Assembly: GCF_002954775.1 (NCBI RefSeq)
Contig: NZ_KZ672954.1
Span: 88,766 to 128,831 of the forward strand
Length of the DNA: 40,066 nt
From: Streptomyces geranii
Lineage (GTDB): Bacteria; Actinomycetota; Actinomycetes; Streptomycetales; Streptomycetaceae
Reading direction: 5' to 3'
Shown here: positions 31,852 through 40,066 of the stretch, piece by piece
How positions within the stretch are numbered: position 1 is the stretch's first letter
Layout of the letters: the number at the start of each line of letters is the position of its first letter
Notes under the pieces: generated by a model
Databases searched by the model: none
What the model saw: only the letters and a program-made list of their open reading frames with translations
Told to the model about the DNA's origin: nothing
Translations under genes and position numbers: made by a program

Positions 31852-33435
31852 GTGTCAGACATCAGCTACTTCAAACGCTGCCAGTGCAAGGCGCCGGCGA
31901 CAGACGACGCCGGGGAGCCCATATTCAAGACCGACGGCTCACAGAAGATGAAGGACATCGGCCAGACCTGCCCCAAGCTCACGAGCAAGGGCCACGGGAC
32001 GTGGTACTTCGCCTTCGACGTAGATCCCGGAGAGGGGGGCAAACGGCAACGGGCGCGGCGCGGCGGGTTCGCGACCAAGGACGCAGCGAAGGACAAGGCT
32101 GTCCAGGTCTACCGCGACGCCTTCGGCGGGACCGACGTGCTCAGCGATACCACCGTCGGTGAAGACTTGCGGTCCTGGCTCAAGCGCAAGAGGAGCCTGG
32201 CCCGTACCACGCGCCACGGCTACGAGGAGCACATCGACCTCTACCTCGAACCGCACCTTGGCCATGTCAAGCGGCGCGACCTCAGGCTGCGCCACATCGA
32301 GGCCATGTACGACGCGATTGAGCGTCAAAACGCCCTGCGTCTCATCCACCACGCCCAGGTGGTCGAACTACAAGAATCTCGCGACGCCGCCCACAAGGCC
32401 TGGGTGCGCGCCGCCGGCAAGAAGGAGGAGCGCCGTGCCGCACGCCGGGCCTACCTGGATGCCAACGCCGCCCTGCGGGAGGAGCGCAAGGGCAAGCGGA
32501 AGATCACCAGCGCCGCGACGATGCACCGGCTCAACGCCACCCTCAGCTCGTTCCTGGGAATCGGTATCAAGCGCGGCGAGTACTCGACCAACTGGGCCCA
32601 GCTCGTGGAACTTCCGGCAGCCAAGCGACCCAAGCCGCTGGTCTGGACACCAGAGCGGGTCGAGCGGTGGAGACAGACTGGCGAGAAGCCAGGCCCGGTC
32701 ATGGTCTGGACCCCCGAGCAAACAGGCCAATTTCTCGACTTCGTGAGCGACGACCGGCTCTACCCCCTGTGGCACACCTTCATCTTTCTCGGCCCTCGCC
32801 GCGGTGAGATGTGCGCCCTGCCATGGCCGGAGGTGAACCTGACGAGCCGCTGGCTCCGTATCTCCGCTCAGATCGTCGAAGTCGCCTACCGGCTGTACGG
32901 AGAACCCCCGAAGGCCGACAGCGTCCGCACAATTTCCGTGAGCGCGGAGTCGGTAGATGTGCTTCACGCGTGGCGGATCACCCAAGAGAAGGAACGGACG
33001 GAGTGGTCCGGCGTACGGGCTTGGACCGAGTCCGACCGGGTCTTCACCCAGGAGAACGGCGAGCCCTACCATCCGGACTGGATCAGCCGACGCTTCAAGC
33101 GGCTGGTCGAGTTGTCCGGGCTCCCGCCTGTCCGCCTGCATGATCTGCGGCATATCTCGGCCACGCTGTCGCTGCTCGCGAAGAACGACATCAAGGTGGT
33201 GCAGGAGCGGCTGGGCCACAGCTCCCGCCAGATCACCTCGGACACGTATACGAGTGTCCTGCCTCAGCTGATGACCGCCGAGGCAGAGTCGACCATAGCC
33301 ACGGTGCCGCGCGCCGAGCGTAGGGCCAGTCCCAAGAAGGATGAGGAGGGGGCTGAGGAGCCCGCCGAGGACTCCACGGCAACATCCGAAAGGGATGACT
33401 CGGCCCCTGAGGAGGGCCCCGCACAGGCGGCATGA
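31852..33435 (+). CDS. Tyrosine-family site-specific integrase
   Basis: This 527-residue tyrosine recombinase has an N-terminal arm-binding/core-binding region (SDISYFKRCQCKAP, and later LRSWLKRKRSLARTTRHGYE), a long basic helical insertion (about residues 180-220), and a C-terminal catalytic domain with Arg in FIFLGPRRGEMCALPW, the HxxR box in VRLHDLRHISATLS, and GHSSRQITSDTYTSVLP carrying the second His and the nucleophile Tyr. All catalytic residues are present. The start is GTG at 31852, after GGGGAG; the open frame extends upstream to 31777 without a better site. It ends 128 bases before the 3' end of the CAT tRNA, the expected attachment site. A Glu/Pro-rich tail follows the catalytic domain. 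Confidence 0.93.
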   Translation: MSDISYFKRCQCKAPATDDAGEPIFKTDGSQKMKDIGQTCPKLTSKGHGTWYFAFDVDPGEGGKRQRARRGGFATKDAAKDKAVQVYRDAFGGTDVLSDTTVGEDLRSWLKRKRSLARTTRHGYEEHIDLYLEPHLGHVKRRDLRLRHIEAMYDAIERQNALRLIHHAQVVELQESRDAAHKAWVRAAGKKEERRAARRAYLDANAALREERKGKRKITSAATMHRLNATLSSFLGIGIKRGEYSTNWAQLVELPAAKRPKPLVWTPERVERWRQTGEKPGPVMVWTPEQTGQFLDFVSDDRLYPLWHTFIFLGPRRGEMCALPWPEVNLTSRWLRISAQIVEVAYRLYGEPPKADSVRTISVSAESVDVLHAWRITQEKERTEWSGVRAWTESDRVFTQENGEPYHPDWISRRFKRLVELSGLPPVRLHDLRHISATLSLLAKNDIKVVQERLGHSSRQITSDTYTSVLPQLMTAEAESTIATVPRAERRASPKKDEEGAEEPAEDSTATSERDDSAPEEGPAQAA

Positions 33436-33440
33436 CCCCG

Positions 33441-33534
33441 CTGGCCCCTGGCTGGCCCCTGGATCAGGTTTCCTTGATCCACTAGAGCCGCCAAGATCTC
33501 TCAAGTCACCCGACCCACCAGCTAAGTTGCTGGT
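33441..33534. repeat. Repeat-rich presumed attachment-site arm
   Basis: Between the integrase stop and the tRNA 3' end lie a perfect tandem 11-mer CTGGCCCCTGG (33441-33451, 33452-33462; the first copy overlaps the gene's trailing sequence), a dyad GGATCA/TGATCC (33461-33480), and a dyad ACCAGC/GCTGGT (33517-33534). Repeats of this sort are typical integrase arm-binding or accessory sites. Assignment is by position. Confidence 0.5.
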
Positions 33535-33563
33535 CAGAACGATTCTGCGTGGGTAATGCAGAG

Positions 33564-33637
33564 TGGGGCGGGTGGGACTCGAACCCACGGCCGACGGATT
33601 ATGAGTCCGCTGCTCTAACCGGCTGAGCTACCGCCCC
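33564..33637 (-). tRNA. tRNA with anticodon CAT (tRNA-Met, or tRNA-Ile2)
   Basis: This is a 74-nt cloverleaf on the minus strand. The acceptor GGGGCGG pairs perfectly with CCGCCCC, the D-arm is GCTC/GAGC, the anticodon loop is CTCATAA, and the T-arm is GTGGG-TTCGAGT-CCCAC. An A discriminator follows, and CCA is not encoded. The CAT anticodon could be elongator Met or Ile with modified C; the sequence alone does not decide for me. Its 3' end faces the integrase gene, so it is the likely integration target, and the gene remains intact. Confidence 0.92.
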
Positions 33638-33784
33638 ATTACGGCGCGTCGCGCACATTTGTGCGCGCCGTCTGCCGCAGCATAGCCGCTCATACGATCT
33701 CCTGCTTCGGATGGTCGGCCTTCGCCTGCGCTTCTTGACCTTGAGGACCTCGGCGCGGCTCGCGCGGTTCCCCCGGACACGAAA

Positions 33785-33805
33785 AAGGACCCCGACGGGG
33801 TCCTT
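33785..33805 (-). terminator. Rho-independent terminator of tRNA-Asn genes
   Basis: AAGGACCCC-GAC-GGGGTCCTT is a perfect 9-bp stem with a 3-base loop. On the minus strand it is followed by TTTTTCG. It lies ten bases past the 3' end of the first tRNA-Asn, an ideal terminator for the pair. Confidence 0.85.
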
Positions 33806-33815
33806 CTTCCTGCTG

Positions 33816-33888
33816 CTCTCCCGACTGGACTCGAACCAGTAACCTGCCGGTTAACAGCCGGCTGCTCTGCCAATTGAGCTACGGAAGA
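33816..33888 (-). tRNA. tRNA-Asn (GTT), copy nearer the integrase
   Basis: This is a 73-nt cloverleaf with anticodon loop CTGTTAA, D-arm GCTC/GAGC and T-arm ACTGG-TTCGAGT-CCAGT. The acceptor TCTTCCG pairs with CGGGAGA, and the discriminator is G. It is identical to the next copy except at one acceptor base pair (T-A here). CCA is not encoded. Confidence 0.95.
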
Positions 33889-33894
33889 CCGAAG

Positions 33895-33967
33895 CTCCCC
33901 CGACTGGACTCGAACCAGTAACCTGCCGGTTAACAGCCGGCTGCTCTGCCAATTGAGCTACGGAGGA
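33895..33967 (-). tRNA. tRNA-Asn (GTT), second copy
   Basis: This is a 73-nt cloverleaf six bases away from its twin. The acceptor TCCTCCG pairs with CGGGGGA, so the third pair is C-G instead of T-A. It is otherwise identical in body and anticodon to the other copy. The two are transcribed together from the right and stopped by the hairpin at 33785-33805. Confidence 0.95.
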
Positions 33968-34173
33968 TTGCCTCGTTGCATCGAACGTACCTCCCTGGGT
34001 ATTCGCCAGGGGGCGTGTGCTCGCTGCGACACATACATTAGCGCAAGCAGGGGGGTGCTCCGCCAATCGGTTCCGCGCGCCTCGCACCCCACGCCCGTCG
34101 TCAGCCCCGTCCCACTCGCCAGCCACGCGTCTCACTCGCTCCACTCGACGCTCGTCAAGGAAAGGTGGCCGTC

Positions 34174-34479
34174 ATGCGTTACCGGCTCACGTTCGTCGCC
34201 GGACTGGCCCTGGGTTACGTGCTGGGCACGCGAGCCGGGCGCGAGCGCTACGAGCAGTTGAAGAAGTCCGCCCGGCAGGTCGCGCAGAACCCGGCCGTCC
34301 GCAACACCGCCGAGTCGGCCGCGCTGCAGGGGCGGGAGTTCGCCGGCAAGGCCTTCCACACCGTGAGCGAGAAGGTCGGCGACCGGGTGCCCGACTCCGT
34401 CGCCGACCGGGTGCGCTCCCTGCGTGAGCGCAACGCCACGGGAGGTGGCGAGGACGACTGGGGCACCAGTAACACCTGA
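34174..34479 (+). CDS. Small YtxH-like membrane-associated protein
   Basis: This is a 101-residue protein from ATG at 34174 (GTG at 34165 is possible; GGAAAGG precedes both). It begins MRYRLTFVAGLALGYVLGTR, a short glycine-rich transmembrane helix, followed by AGRERYEQLKKSARQVAQNP and further amphipathic helices, as in YtxH-type envelope proteins. The C-terminus is acidic and flexible. The role is unknown. It stands alone on the chromosomal side of the tRNA genes. Confidence 0.7.
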   Translation: MRYRLTFVAGLALGYVLGTRAGRERYEQLKKSARQVAQNPAVRNTAESAALQGREFAGKAFHTVSEKVGDRVPDSVADRVRSLRERNATGGGEDDWGTSNT

Positions 34480-34629
34480 GCCACCGGCGACGACGGGGGT
34501 GCCAGGGGTGTCGGCATCGACACATCTGGCTCCTCCGCACACCCCCTGGACACCGACAACGCACAGGCCGCCCCTAACGGAGCGTCGGACCGGCGCGTTC
34601 ACCTCTCCGCGTACGGCAGAATTTTCGCC

Positions 34630-36090
34630 ATGGGGATAGTCGCCGGGTTGGACAGTTCGCCCGATTTCACTCGTATCGTCGTCTGCGACGCGGACACAGG
34701 GTCCGTGCTGCGGCAGGGCTATGCGCCGCATCCGGTGGAAGGCCCCGAGGGCGGGGGTGGCGGGCGGCCGTCCGATGTCGATCCGCAGGCCTGGCTGCTC
34801 TCCCTCGGTGAGGCCGCCGGGGGCGGGCTGCTCGAAGGCGTGCAGTGCATCGGGGTGTCCGCGCAGCAGAACGCGCTCGTGCCGGTCGACGCGCAGGGCA
34901 ACACCGTACGGCCGGCCATGGTCGGCGGGGACAAGCGGGCGCAGGTCGCCGCCGCCGATCTGATCGACGCGCTCGGGGGGCGGGAGGCGTGGGCGCAGGC
35001 CGTGGGGTGTGTGCCGCAGGCCGCGCAGCCGGTCACCAAGCTCCGGTGGCTGGCGCGCAACGAGCCCGAGGCCGCCCAGCGGACCGCCGTCCTCATGCAG
35101 GCGCACGACTGGCTGGTGTGGCAGCTTCTCGGGCGGCCGGTGCGCCGGACCACCGATCGGGGTGGGGCCTCCGGGACCGGGTACTGGTCCGCCGCCATGG
35201 GTGCCTACCGCGGTGATCTCGTCGAACTCGCGCTCGGGCGGCAGGCCATGCTGCCCGAGGTGCTCGGGCCGTCCGACGCCGCCGGTACGACGCCCGAGGG
35301 GCTGCTCATCTCCGCCGGTACCGGCGAGACCATGGCCGCCGCCTTCGGGCTCGGGCTCGGGCTCGGGGACGTCGTCGTGTCGCTCGGGGCCTCCGGGTCC
35401 GTGATGGCCGTACATCCCGAGGCGCTCTTCGACTCGACCGGGATGATCACCTCGCTGGCCGACGCCACCGGGCTGCATCTGCCCGTCGTCACGACACTGA
35501 ATGCCGTACGGACACTGCGTGGGACCGCCGAGTTGCTCGGGCTCGGCGATCTGGAGAGTCTGTCCGATCTCGCCATGAAGTCGACTCCGGGCTCCCATGG
35601 GCTCGTCATGCTGCCCTATCTGGAGGGTGAGCGGACGCCGAGTCTGCCGCACACCGCCGGGACGCTCGCCGGGCTGCGGCGGGAGTCCATGAAGGCCGAG
35701 CATCTCGCGCGGGCCGCCTTCGAGGGGATGTTGTGCGGGCTCGCCGACGCCTTGGACGTGCTGCGGGGGCGCGGGGTCGACGTACAGCGGGTGTTCCTGC
35801 TCGGGTCCGCCGCCGAGCTGCCCGCCGTACAGGCCGCCGCGCCGATGCTGTTCGGGGCGCAGGTCGTCGTACCGCAGCCCGCCGACTACGCGGCCATCGG
35901 GGCCGCCCGGCAGGCCGCCTGGGCGCTCGGGGTGACGCAGGGGACGCTCGACCCGCGTACGCCGCCCGCCTGGCAGGGGGCCACCGCGCAGGTGCTGGAT
36001 CCCGGGGAGGAACTGGCGGTGGGGCAGGCGGTGCGGCAGCAGTACGTGTCCGTGCGGGAGCAGACGCATCCCGGGGCGTTCCGTAGCTGA
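34630..36090 (+). CDS. FGGY-family carbohydrate kinase (xylulokinase-like)
   Basis: This is a 486-residue sugar kinase. The N-terminal phosphate motif is GIVAGLDSSPDFTRIVVCD. It also has CIGVSAQQNALVPVDAQGN, the RPAMVGGDKRAQ substrate region, HDWLVWQLLG, RGGASGTGYWS near the catalytic Asp region, and the ADP-binding VVVSLGASGSVMAVHPEALF, followed by AEHLARAAFEGMLCGLADAL. It should phosphorylate a pentulose or related polyol; the exact sugar is not clear. Its length is normal for the family. No sugar transporter or isomerase is adjacent, so the assignment rests on sequence only. Confidence 0.8.
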   Translation: MGIVAGLDSSPDFTRIVVCDADTGSVLRQGYAPHPVEGPEGGGGGRPSDVDPQAWLLSLGEAAGGGLLEGVQCIGVSAQQNALVPVDAQGNTVRPAMVGGDKRAQVAAADLIDALGGREAWAQAVGCVPQAAQPVTKLRWLARNEPEAAQRTAVLMQAHDWLVWQLLGRPVRRTTDRGGASGTGYWSAAMGAYRGDLVELALGRQAMLPEVLGPSDAAGTTPEGLLISAGTGETMAAAFGLGLGLGDVVVSLGASGSVMAVHPEALFDSTGMITSLADATGLHLPVVTTLNAVRTLRGTAELLGLGDLESLSDLAMKSTPGSHGLVMLPYLEGERTPSLPHTAGTLAGLRRESMKAEHLARAAFEGMLCGLADALDVLRGRGVDVQRVFLLGSAAELPAVQAAAPMLFGAQVVVPQPADYAAIGAARQAAWALGVTQGTLDPRTPPAWQGATAQVLDPGEELAVGQAVRQQYVSVREQTHPGAFRS

Positions 36091-36254
36091 GCCGCCAAGA
36101 AATCTCCTGCTGTTGGATTAATCGGTTGAAGTAACACGGGTGGAGTGTTCGACGATGGGGGCGTGGGGCACTCCCCATCGTCCGGCCCGGGCAGGCGTCG
36201 CCCGTACGCCCGCGTGCCCGTTCCGGACAAACCGCCGACTCCGAGAGATTCAGC

Positions 36255-37988
36255 GTGCTCATACGACTTCTGCGCACTTACCTGCGGCCCTACAAGAAAC
36301 CCATCGGCCTGCTCGTGCTGCTCCAGCTCCTGCAGACCTGCGCCACCCTCTATCTGCCCACGCTCAACGCGGACATCATCGACGACGGTGTGGTGAAGGG
36401 CGACACAGGGCAGATCCTGCTCTTCGGTGCCGTGATGATCGGCATCTCGCTGGTGCAGGTCGTCTGCAACATCGGCGCCGTGTACTACGGCGCCCGTACG
36501 GCCTCGGCGCTCGGGCGGGATCTGCGCGCCGCCGTCTTCGACCGGGTGCAGTCGTTCTCGGCGCGCGAGGTCGGGCAGTTCGGGGCGCCCTCACTGATCA
36601 CCCGTACGACCAATGACGTCCAGCAGGTCCAGATGCTGGTGCTGATGACGTTCACGCTGATGGTGTCGGCGCCGATCATGTGCGTGGGCGGCATCGTGCT
36701 CGCGCTGGGTCTCGACGTGCCGCTGTCGGGCGTACTGATCGCCGTCGTGCCCGTGCTGGGCATCTGCGTGACGCTGATCGTGCGGCGGCTGCGGCCGATG
36801 TTCCGGCTGATGCAGGTGCGGCTCGACACCGTCAACCGGGTGCTGCGCGAGCAGATCACCGGCAACCGGGTGATCCGGGCCTTCGTGCGGGACGAGTACG
36901 AGAAGGACCGGTTCGGGAAGGCGAACGCCGAGCTGACCGAGGTGTCGCTGGGCACCGGGCGGCTGCTCGCGCTGATGTTCCCGATCGTCATGACCGTCGT
37001 CAACGTCTCGTCCATCGCGGTGGTGTGGTTCGGTGCTCATCGCATCGACAGCGGTGGGATGGAGATCGGGGCGCTGACCGCGTTCCTCGCCTATCTGATG
37101 CAGATCGTCATGTCCGTGATGATGGCCACCTTCATGTTCATGATGGTCCCGCGCGCGGAGGTGTGCGCCGAGCGCATCGAGGAGGTCCTCGGTACGTCGT
37201 CGAGTGTCGTGCCGCCGGTCAGTCCCGTCGTCGAGCTGCGGCGGCACGGGCATCTGGAGATCCGGGGGGCCGGGTTCCGCTATCCGGGCGCCGAGGAGCC
37301 GGTGCTGCGCGCCGTCGACCTGGTGGCGCGGCCCGGTGAGGTGACCGCGGTGATCGGGTCCACGGGGAGCGGGAAGTCGACGCTGCTGGGGCTGGTCCCG
37401 CGGCTGTTCGACGCCACGGACGGGGAGGTGCTCGTCGACGGCGTGGACGTGGCCACCGTAGAGCCGAAGTTGCTGGCCAGGACGGTGGGGCTGGTGCCGC
37501 AGAAGCCGTATCTGTTCGCCGGGACCGTGGCGAGCAATCTGCGGTACGGGAATCCGGACGCCACGGACGAGCAGCTGTGGCGGGCGCTGGAGGTGGCGCA
37601 GGGCAAGGCGTTCGTGGAGCGGCTGGAGGGCGGGCTCGACGCGCCGATCGCGCAGGGCGGGACGAACGTGTCGGGCGGGCAGCGACAGCGGCTCGCTATC
37701 GCACGAACACTCGTCCAGCGGCCCGAGATCTACCTCTTCGACGACTCCTTCTCCGCGCTCGACTACGCCACGGACGCGGCCCTGCGGACGGCGCTCGCGC
37801 GCGAGACCGCCGAGGCGACCGTCGTGATCGTCGCCCAGCGGGTGTCCACGATCAGGGACGCCGACCGGATCATCGTCCTGGACGAGGGCCGGGTCGTCGG
37901 CACCGGCCGCCACCACGAGCTGATGGCGGACAACGAGACCTACCGGGAGATCGTGCTCTCCCAGCTCACGGAAGCGGAGGCCGCCTGA
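36255..37988 (+). CDS. ABC exporter half-transporter with degenerate ATP site
   Basis: This is a 577-residue protein with six transmembrane helices followed by a nucleotide-binding domain: Walker A IGSTGSGKSTLLGL, Q-loop VGLVPQKPYLF, signature NVSGGQRQRLAIA. The Walker B is YLFDDSFSALD, with Asp instead of the catalytic Glu, and the switch region is VAQRVSTIRDAD, with Gln instead of His. These changes mark the non-hydrolysing site of heterodimeric exporters such as TmrAB and TM287/288. The start is GTG at 36255. Its stop overlaps the partner's start as TGATG, so the halves are made together. Confidence 0.9.
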   Translation: MLIRLLRTYLRPYKKPIGLLVLLQLLQTCATLYLPTLNADIIDDGVVKGDTGQILLFGAVMIGISLVQVVCNIGAVYYGARTASALGRDLRAAVFDRVQSFSAREVGQFGAPSLITRTTNDVQQVQMLVLMTFTLMVSAPIMCVGGIVLALGLDVPLSGVLIAVVPVLGICVTLIVRRLRPMFRLMQVRLDTVNRVLREQITGNRVIRAFVRDEYEKDRFGKANAELTEVSLGTGRLLALMFPIVMTVVNVSSIAVVWFGAHRIDSGGMEIGALTAFLAYLMQIVMSVMMATFMFMMVPRAEVCAERIEEVLGTSSSVVPPVSPVVELRRHGHLEIRGAGFRYPGAEEPVLRAVDLVARPGEVTAVIGSTGSGKSTLLGLVPRLFDATDGEVLVDGVDVATVEPKLLARTVGLVPQKPYLFAGTVASNLRYGNPDATDEQLWRALEVAQGKAFVERLEGGLDAPIAQGGTNVSGGQRQRLAIARTLVQRPEIYLFDDSFSALDYATDAALRTALARETAEATVVIVAQRVSTIRDADRIIVLDEGRVVGTGRHHELMADNETYREIVLSQLTEAEAA

Positions 37989-39922
37989 TGGCCGGGCCCA
38001 TGGGTCGCATGATGGCGGGCACAGGACCCGACCATCACTCGATGGATTTCAAGGATTCCGGCAAACGGCTCCTCGCCCAGTTCAAGCCCGAACGGGCCAC
38101 GATGTACGTGATGCTGTGCACGGTGTTCGTGAGCGTGGGCCTGTCGGTGGTGGGCCCGAAGATCCTGGGGCGGGCGACCGACCTGGTCTTCGCCGGCATC
38201 GTCGGACGGCAGTTCGAGAGCGGGAGTTCGAAGGCCGAGGTGCTCGCCGGGATGCGGCAGCGCGGCGAGAGCGGCGTGGCCGACATGCTGTCCGGTACGG
38301 ACTTCACGCCGGGCAAGGGGATCGACTTCGGCGCGGTGGGTGAGGTGCTGGGGCTGGCCTTGGCCGTGTTCGTCCTCGCCGGGGCGCTGATGCTGGTGGC
38401 TACCCGGCTGGTGAACCGGGCGGTCAACCGGACCGTGTACCGGATGCGGGCGGATCTGCAGGCGAAGCTCTCGCGGCTGCCGCTGTCCTACTTCGACAAG
38501 CGGCAGCGGGGAGAGGTCCTCAGTCGCGCCACGAACGACATCGACAACATCGGGCAGACGCTTCAGCAGTCGCTGGGGCAGCTCATCAACTCGCTGCTGA
38601 CGATCGTCGGCGTGCTGGCGATGATGTTCTGGGTATCGTGGCTGCTCGCGCTGGTCGCGCTGGTGACCGTGCCGCTGTCGTTCTACATCGCGACGCGCGT
38701 CGGCAAGCGGTCTCAGCCGCACTTCGTGCAGCAGTGGCGGACCACCGGCAAGCTGAACGCCCACATCGAGGAGATGTACACCGGGCACACCCTGGTGAAG
38801 GTGTTCGGGCGGCAGGAGGAGTCGGCGGAGCAGTTCGCCGAGCAGAACGACGCGTTGTACGAGGCCGGGTTCAAGGCCCAGTTCAACAGCGGGGTCATGC
38901 AGCCGCTGATGTTCTTCGTGTCGAACCTCAACTACGTGCTGGTGGCCGTGGTGGGCGGGTTGCGGGTCGCTTCGGGTGCGCTGTCGATCGGTGACGTGCA
39001 GGCGTTCATCCAGTACTCCCGGCAGTTCTCGATGCCGCTGACGCAGGTCGCCTCGATGGCGAACCTGGTGCAGTCCGGGGTGGCTTCGGCCGAGCGGGTG
39101 TTCGAGGTGCTGGACGCGGAGGAGCAGGAGGCCGATCCGGTGCCGGGGGTGCGGCCGGAGGAGCTGCGGGGGCTGGTGTCGCTGGAGCATGTGTCGTTCC
39201 GGTACGAGCCGGAGAAGCCGCTGATCGAGGATCTTTCGCTGGCGGTGGAGCCTGGGCACACGGTCGCGATCGTCGGCCCTACCGGGGCCGGTAAGACCAC
39301 TCTGGTCAACCTGCTGATGCGGTTCTACGAGGTCTCCGGGGGGCGGATCACCCTCGACGGGGTGGACATCGCCTCCATGTCCCGGGAGGAACTCCGGGCC
39401 GGGATAGGGATGGTGCTCCAGGACACCTGGCTGTTCGGGGGGACCATCGCGGAGAACATCGCGTACGGGGCCGCGCGGGAGCGGGCGGTGACGCGCGGGG
39501 AGATCGAGGAGGCGGCTCGGGCGGCGCACGCGGATCGGTTCATCCGGACGTTGCCGGAGGGGTACGACACGGTGATCGACGACGAGGGGACGGGGGTGAG
39601 CGCGGGTGAGAAGCAGCTCATCACGATCGCTCGGGCGTTCCTGTCGGATCCGGTGATTCTGGTGCTGGACGAGGCGACGAGTTCCGTGGACACGCGGACC
39701 GAGGTGCTGATCCAGAAGGCGATGGCGAAACTCGCCCATGGGCGGACGTCGTTCGTGATCGCGCATCGGCTGTCGACTATTCGGGATGCGGACACAATTT
39801 TGGTGATGGAGAACGGGGCGATCGTGGAGCAGGGGGCGCATGGGGAGTTGTTGGGGGCGGGTGGGGCTTATGCCCGGTTGTACAAGGCGCAGTTCGCTGA
39901 GGCTGTGGCTGAGGTGGATTAG
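37988..39922 (+). CDS. ABC exporter partner half-transporter
   Basis: This is a 644-residue protein starting at the ATG that overlaps the previous stop. Its N-terminus is extended (HHSMDFKDSGKRLLAQFKPE), it has six transmembrane helices with a longer extracellular loop after the first, then an ATPase domain: Walker A VGPTGAGKTTLVNL, signature GVSAGEKQLITIA (non-canonical), Walker B VILVLDEATSSVD with the catalytic Glu, and VIAHRLSTIRDAD with the switch His. Its good Walker B pairs with the canonical signature of the first half, and its poor signature pairs with the degenerate site, exactly as expected for an asymmetric heterodimer. The substrate (lipid, drug or peptide) is unknown. Confidence 0.92.
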   Translation: MAGPMGRMMAGTGPDHHSMDFKDSGKRLLAQFKPERATMYVMLCTVFVSVGLSVVGPKILGRATDLVFAGIVGRQFESGSSKAEVLAGMRQRGESGVADMLSGTDFTPGKGIDFGAVGEVLGLALAVFVLAGALMLVATRLVNRAVNRTVYRMRADLQAKLSRLPLSYFDKRQRGEVLSRATNDIDNIGQTLQQSLGQLINSLLTIVGVLAMMFWVSWLLALVALVTVPLSFYIATRVGKRSQPHFVQQWRTTGKLNAHIEEMYTGHTLVKVFGRQEESAEQFAEQNDALYEAGFKAQFNSGVMQPLMFFVSNLNYVLVAVVGGLRVASGALSIGDVQAFIQYSRQFSMPLTQVASMANLVQSGVASAERVFEVLDAEEQEADPVPGVRPEELRGLVSLEHVSFRYEPEKPLIEDLSLAVEPGHTVAIVGPTGAGKTTLVNLLMRFYEVSGGRITLDGVDIASMSREELRAGIGMVLQDTWLFGGTIAENIAYGAARERAVTRGEIEEAARAAHADRFIRTLPEGYDTVIDDEGTGVSAGEKQLITIARAFLSDPVILVLDEATSSVDTRTEVLIQKAMAKLAHGRTSFVIAHRLSTIRDADTILVMENGAIVEQGAHGELLGAGGAYARLYKAQFAEAVAEVD

Positions 39923-39984
39923 GGGAGGTTCGTTCGGGGGCGGGGACTTTTTCTTCGCCCCCGCCGCCCCTACCCGTCCCATCC

Positions 39985-40003
39985 CTGGGGGCTGCGCCCC
40001 CAG
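39985..40003. terminator. Hairpin at right edge
   Basis: CTGGGGG (39985-39991) pairs with CCCCCAG (39997-40003) around a CTGCG loop. This hairpin type occurs often after Streptomyces genes. It lies 63 bases after the ABC stop; the G runs after it are probably low-quality sequence. Confidence 0.5.
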
Positions 40004-40066
40004 ACCCCCCGGGGGGGGGTGGGTACGGCGGGGGTGGGGGGGGGGTTGATCGGCCTGGACGGCCTC

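Noticed and set aside
34132..36069. 645-codon minus-strand frame opposite the sugar kinase
   Set aside because: Gly/Pro/Arg-rich shadow of the FGGY kinase gene, with no motif.
36255..39922. ABC pair as exporter of the graspetide
   Set aside because: It is over 30 kb away, on the chromosomal side of the tRNA genes, and no peptidase domain is present.
37940..39982. 680-codon minus-strand frame opposite the second ABC gene
   Set aside because: His/Arg/Pro-rich shadow; the forward strand carries clear ABC motifs.

Overview
The window is high-GC actinobacterial DNA, almost certainly from a Streptomyces. Evidence for this is the strong G/C bias at third codon positions, frequent GTG/TTG starts, many ATGA/TTGA start-stop overlaps, a DUF6233 gene, an XRE regulator paired with an MAB_1171c-like membrane protein, and a graspetide cluster of the actinobacterial type. 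Both window edges are long G/C runs and may be contig ends.

The right end (33564-40003) looks like stable chromosome: one tRNA with anticodon CAT, two tRNA-Asn genes, a short envelope-type protein, an FGGY sugar kinase, and a heterodimeric ABC exporter with one degenerate ATP site. Everything to the left of the CAT tRNA looks accessory. A tyrosine integrase gene ends 128 bases from the 3' end of that tRNA, with a divergent excisionase gene beside it. This is the usual right edge of an element integrated into a tRNA gene. I could not find a second copy of the tRNA 3' end by eye, so the left boundary is either outside the window or lost.

Working leftwards, the accessory DNA holds a serine recombinase lacking its catalytic domain, an XRE regulator with a membrane protein, and then a long minus-strand block. 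That block first carries three ParB-type proteins (one fused to a SAM methyltransferase), a DNA adenine methyltransferase-like protein and several tiny genes. It continues with a noncoding stretch full of strong inverted repeats, and then small terminase, large terminase, portal, scaffold, lambda-D-like decoration protein, lambda-E-like major capsid protein, two small head genes and a MuF-like protein. No tail, lysis, primase, helicase or polymerase genes are present. This is a head-and-packaging module without tails, as expected for a capsid-forming phage satellite or a deleted prophage. A complete cytochrome P450 gene sits inside the head operon, 13 bases after the portal gene.

Left of the phage block lie a DUF6233 gene and a Y-family polymerase remnant sharing a divergent promoter with a LexA-like box. 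Next comes a two-gene candidate defence or conflict operon: an alpha/beta hydrolase followed by a caspase-P-loop NTPase-WD40 protein whose WD repeats are almost identical in DNA. An HNH-like protein without the usual histidine precedes it. At the far left is a RiPP cluster: XRE regulator, APH-fold kinase, graspetide precursor, ATP-grasp ligase and a PIMT-type methyltransferase, with the last three translationally coupled.

All functions are inferred from motifs and gene order read by eye. No database search was run.
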